21,583 nt of DNA from Reticulitermes lucifugus (taxonomy: Eukaryota > Arthropoda > Insecta > Blattodea > Rhinotermitidae): assembly GCA_026260175.1 (NCBI GenBank), contig JAKCWW010001125.1:4198-25780 (forward strand), given 5' to 3'. Both the position numbers and the translations under genes were made by a program. A model generated the notes under the pieces. That model did no database searches and had not been told where the DNA came from. It worked only from the letters and a program-made list of their open reading frames with translations. Positions 20,079-21,583 of this stretch are shown here, in pieces (the stretch's first letter is position 1; each line of letters begins with the position of its first letter).

Positions 20079-20123
20079 CTGAAGATGGTACATTTGTACC
20101 GAAACACGTCGCAGCTACGTGTT
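20079..20123 (+). other. Hammerhead-core-like motif in right arm
   Basis: CTGAAGA (20079-20085) fits the conserved CUGANGA of hammerhead ribozymes. It is followed by T, a hairpin GGTAC ATTT GTACC (20087-20100), GAAAC (20101-20105) and a hairpin AACACGT / ACGTGTT with loop CGCAGCT (20103-20123). A hammerhead has this order: CUGANGA, helix II, GAAA, helix III, cleavage site. The points against it are a lone T unpaired at the base of helix II and no helix I between the bases before 20079 and those after 20124. Penelope-like retroelements are known to carry short hammerheads in their terminal repeats, which makes the resemblance worth recording. Confidence 0.5.
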
Positions 20124-20132
20124 TAACAATCA
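20116..20132. repeat. Left target-site duplication of the SINE at 20134-20416
   Basis: TACGTGTTTAACAATCA recurs at 20417-20433 with one C/T difference. It includes the 3' strand of the palindrome-arm hairpin. Confidence 0.88.
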
Positions 20133-20133
20133 T

Positions 20134-20416
20134 GGGTCGGGATAGCGCAGTCTGCATAGCTACTCGCTACGAGCTGGAAGGTCCGTGGATCGAATCCCGA
20201 TGGGGGCGAGATTTTCCGCACCCGTTCACACCGGCCCTGGGGCCTACCCAGCCTCCTGTACAATGGGTACCGGGTCATTCCCGGGGGTAAAGCGGCCGGG
20301 GCGTGGCGTTGACCACCCACCATCTAGCGCCTAGGTTAAAGAAAGAGTAGATCTATACCTCTACTCCCCCTCTGCGCCTTCATGGCCTGTTCTAGGGTGA
20401 ACTTTACCTTTACCTT
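20134..20416 (+). mobile_element. tRNA-derived SINE, family 2, full-length copy
   Basis: This is a complete element with A box TAGCGCAGTCTG at 20143-20154 and B box GGATCGAATCCC at 20187-20198. The GC-rich body contains CCTGGGGCCTACCCAGCCTC and GGTAAAGCGGCCGGGGCG. The 3' region is CTATACCTCTACTCC, CTTCATGGCCTGTTCTAGGG and TGAAC, followed by three TTTACC-type tail units. Near-perfect 17-bp target-site duplications (20116-20132 and 20417-20433) define the insertion into the palindrome arm. Tail units and body match the truncated copies at 3369-3648 and 6249-6319. It is probably the youngest element in the window, judged by its intact boxes and good duplication. Confidence 0.94.
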
Positions 20417-20433
20417 TACGTGTTTAATAATCA
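20417..20433. repeat. Right target-site duplication of the SINE at 20134-20416
   Basis: TACGTGTTTAATAATCA matches 20116-20132 at 16 of 17 positions. Confidence 0.88.
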
Positions 20434-20488
20434 AATGTGACTAATAATGTACATTTGGTTGGCATAATAAATTGAATGTATTTATCTA

Positions 20489-21099
20489 AAAAGGCACGGA
20501 TTTTACAACCTAAATATATATGGAATTTGTGTAATACTTTTTTGTGTGTAATGCAGTGATGTCACAGGTTATAAGAAGGTATTCTGTTTGGTCATTTAGG
20601 TTCATTACAGAGAAACATCACAGGGAATTCTATAGAATTCAGCATTACTTAGGCCTTGTAAGTTTTGTCAGAATCTTGGTCGCGTAATATATCTTCTGCG
20701 GTTTTGTGTATAAGGTAAAAAAGTACATAAATAAGTAGATACTAGAACATCATCAAGGGTGAAAATACGACCAAGCAAGTAAGAGCTTGACAGCTTCTAA
20801 ATTGGAGACTTATGGCGACTGGTAAGTTGTAAGTAATGCTCTTCTTATACTGCTTGACATGATGTAACTCTCACCCTCCTAACTCCACTTCGTTTCCGTT
20901 TCTGTCTGTGTAGTTATCCATCTTCCTTTACTAACTGATGTCCTTTTTAACTCGACCGCACAGCAACAAGCACAGCAAAGTAACGCATAACTTAATGAGA
21001 AAGCAAGCTGCTATTGTGGCCAGTTGGTGGAAGAGACTTTGCAAATCACAGTGTTATTTGCTAGTAAAGGTACCCAACACATGTATCGCGTTTGATTGT
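20489..21099. other. No supported gene
   Basis: This is AT-rich. A perfect 16-base palindrome, GAATTCTATAGAATTC, occurs at 20625-20640. No tandem repeats were seen. Confidence 0.45.
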
Positions 21100-21440
21100 T
21101 AATGTACCAACTGCAGACACAACAAATATTATTAAGGGTTATAAAGGCAAGTAAGATCATATGCGCGGGGCATATTTCACGTATGGGTAAGAAGTCAAAA
21201 TCATGCAGGGGTCTGGTGGGAAAATATAAAGGAAAGAAACTATTTGGAAGTCCTTGTAGTAGTTGGAATTTTTCTTCAAGCGAATCTTAAAGAAATAAGA
21301 TGTAATATGGCATGACGTGGACTAGATTGGTCTTGCTCAGGGCAGGGACGAGATGAAGGATTATGTGAACAGGGTCATGAATTTCCCGATTCCATTAAAT
21401 TCGAAGAGTTACTTGACTATCTGAGCAACTATTAGCTTCT
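21100..21440 (+). mobile_element. LINE tail, second decayed copy
   Basis: This belongs to the same family as the fragment at 14012-14340. The frame from 21096 reads RVIKASKIICAGHISRMGKK then SKSCRGLVGKYKGKKLFGSP. It aligns with RVIKSRRMRWAGHVARMGEE and VLVGKPEGKRPLGRP of intact insect non-LTR retrotransposons. It stops at 21290. A shifted frame continues with IGLAQGRDEMKDYVNRVMNF (about 21327-21386) and PIPLNS, the expected end of the protein. At least one frameshift and one internal stop make it a pseudogene. Like its sister it holds only sequence downstream of the reverse transcriptase domain. Confidence 0.85.
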
Positions 21441-21583
21441 TAAAAGGGCTCTGATCAATGGAGTTGGATGGCTGGTTGGATTATTATTTAGTTCTTTATT
21501 TATTTAGTTTTTCTTTCAAAGGCTCGACAGCCCCTTGGGGGCCTAGACCGCCTCATTTTTCGAGGCTTCACGATCACACACTT
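21441..21583. other. TTTA-rich stretch and GC-rich end, possibly the start of another repeat
   Basis: TTATTTAGTTCTTTATTTAT (21483-21502 region) is followed by GACAGCCCCTTGGGGGCC and a GAGGC-containing end that is GC-richer than its surroundings and runs off the window. It could be the end of an interspersed repeat, but no second copy is present here. Confidence 0.3.

Larger units (their letters stand above)
19778..20488. repeat. Right arm of the large inverted repeat, interrupted by a SINE
   Basis: This arm is the reverse complement of the left arm (19184-19739). It contains CAGCATAAACACACTGACCC, CCACTACCAGCCGCAAC, GCAGCCTACTGCAGACTGTG, the hairpin AACACGT...ACGTGTT, and then a SINE family 2 insertion of about 301 bp including one duplication. 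Pairing with the left arm resumes after the SINE: ACTAATAATGTAC and GGCATAATAAATTGAATG match 19184-19240 inverted. The resumption is direct evidence that the SINE arrived after the palindrome formed. Confidence 0.93.

Noticed and set aside
20625..20640. 16-base perfect palindrome GAATTCTATAGAATTC as a protein-binding site
   Set aside because: A short AT-rich palindrome in 21 kb is not surprising, and nothing around it suggests a promoter.

Overview
The window looks like gene-poor nuclear DNA from an insect. It is AT-rich, no open frame exceeds about 126 codons, no convincing host exon or bacterial gene organisation was found, and it carries many decayed retroelements: tRNA-derived SINEs with A and B boxes, non-LTR retrotransposon tails, a Ty3/gypsy remnant and several minisatellites. 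The LINE tail (a decayed AGHVARMGEE-like motif followed by a NTVMNLR-like motif) and a SINE tail made of repeated TTTACC are patterns I associate with hemimetabolous insects such as cockroaches and termites. The species cannot be fixed from the sequence alone.

Layout. 1-288: a 36-bp minisatellite running off the left edge. 1064-1344: SINE family 1, plus strand. 3369-3648: a 5'-truncated SINE of family 2, minus strand, with a perfect 12-bp target-site duplication. 6249-8224: a nested repeat cluster with a SINE family 2 tail, two copies of a 171-bp GC-rich repeat (repeat B), a probable gypsy LTR with primer-binding site, a gypsy integrase fragment and a 63-bp direct repeat. 9624-9990: a 48-bp minisatellite, eight copies. 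13112-13196 and 16379-16446: two unrelated 17-bp minisatellites. About 14012-14340 and 21100-21440: two 5'-truncated tails of the same LINE family. 15587-15868: a second SINE family 1 copy, minus strand. 17596-17815: a tRNA-Leu-like segment enclosed by short inverted repeats.

The most distinctive structure is at 19184-20488: a palindrome with arms of about 411 bp around a 38-nt spacer. The left arm has gained a 144-bp tandem duplication. The right arm has gained a full SINE family 2 element with a 17-bp target-site duplication. Removing both brings the arms to nearly equal length. Each arm carries, near its outer end, a hairpin plus a CTGAAGA / stem / GAAAC block resembling the catalytic core of hammerhead ribozymes, as found in Penelope-like retroelements. 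A third, looser copy lies nearby at 18452-18483. The palindrome is best read as a fold-back or inverted-dimer mobile element, possibly Penelope-related.

Nothing here forms a pathway or operon. The relations are those of nested insertions, and insertion order can be read in several places. The remaining long stretches hold no feature I could support and are listed as such.
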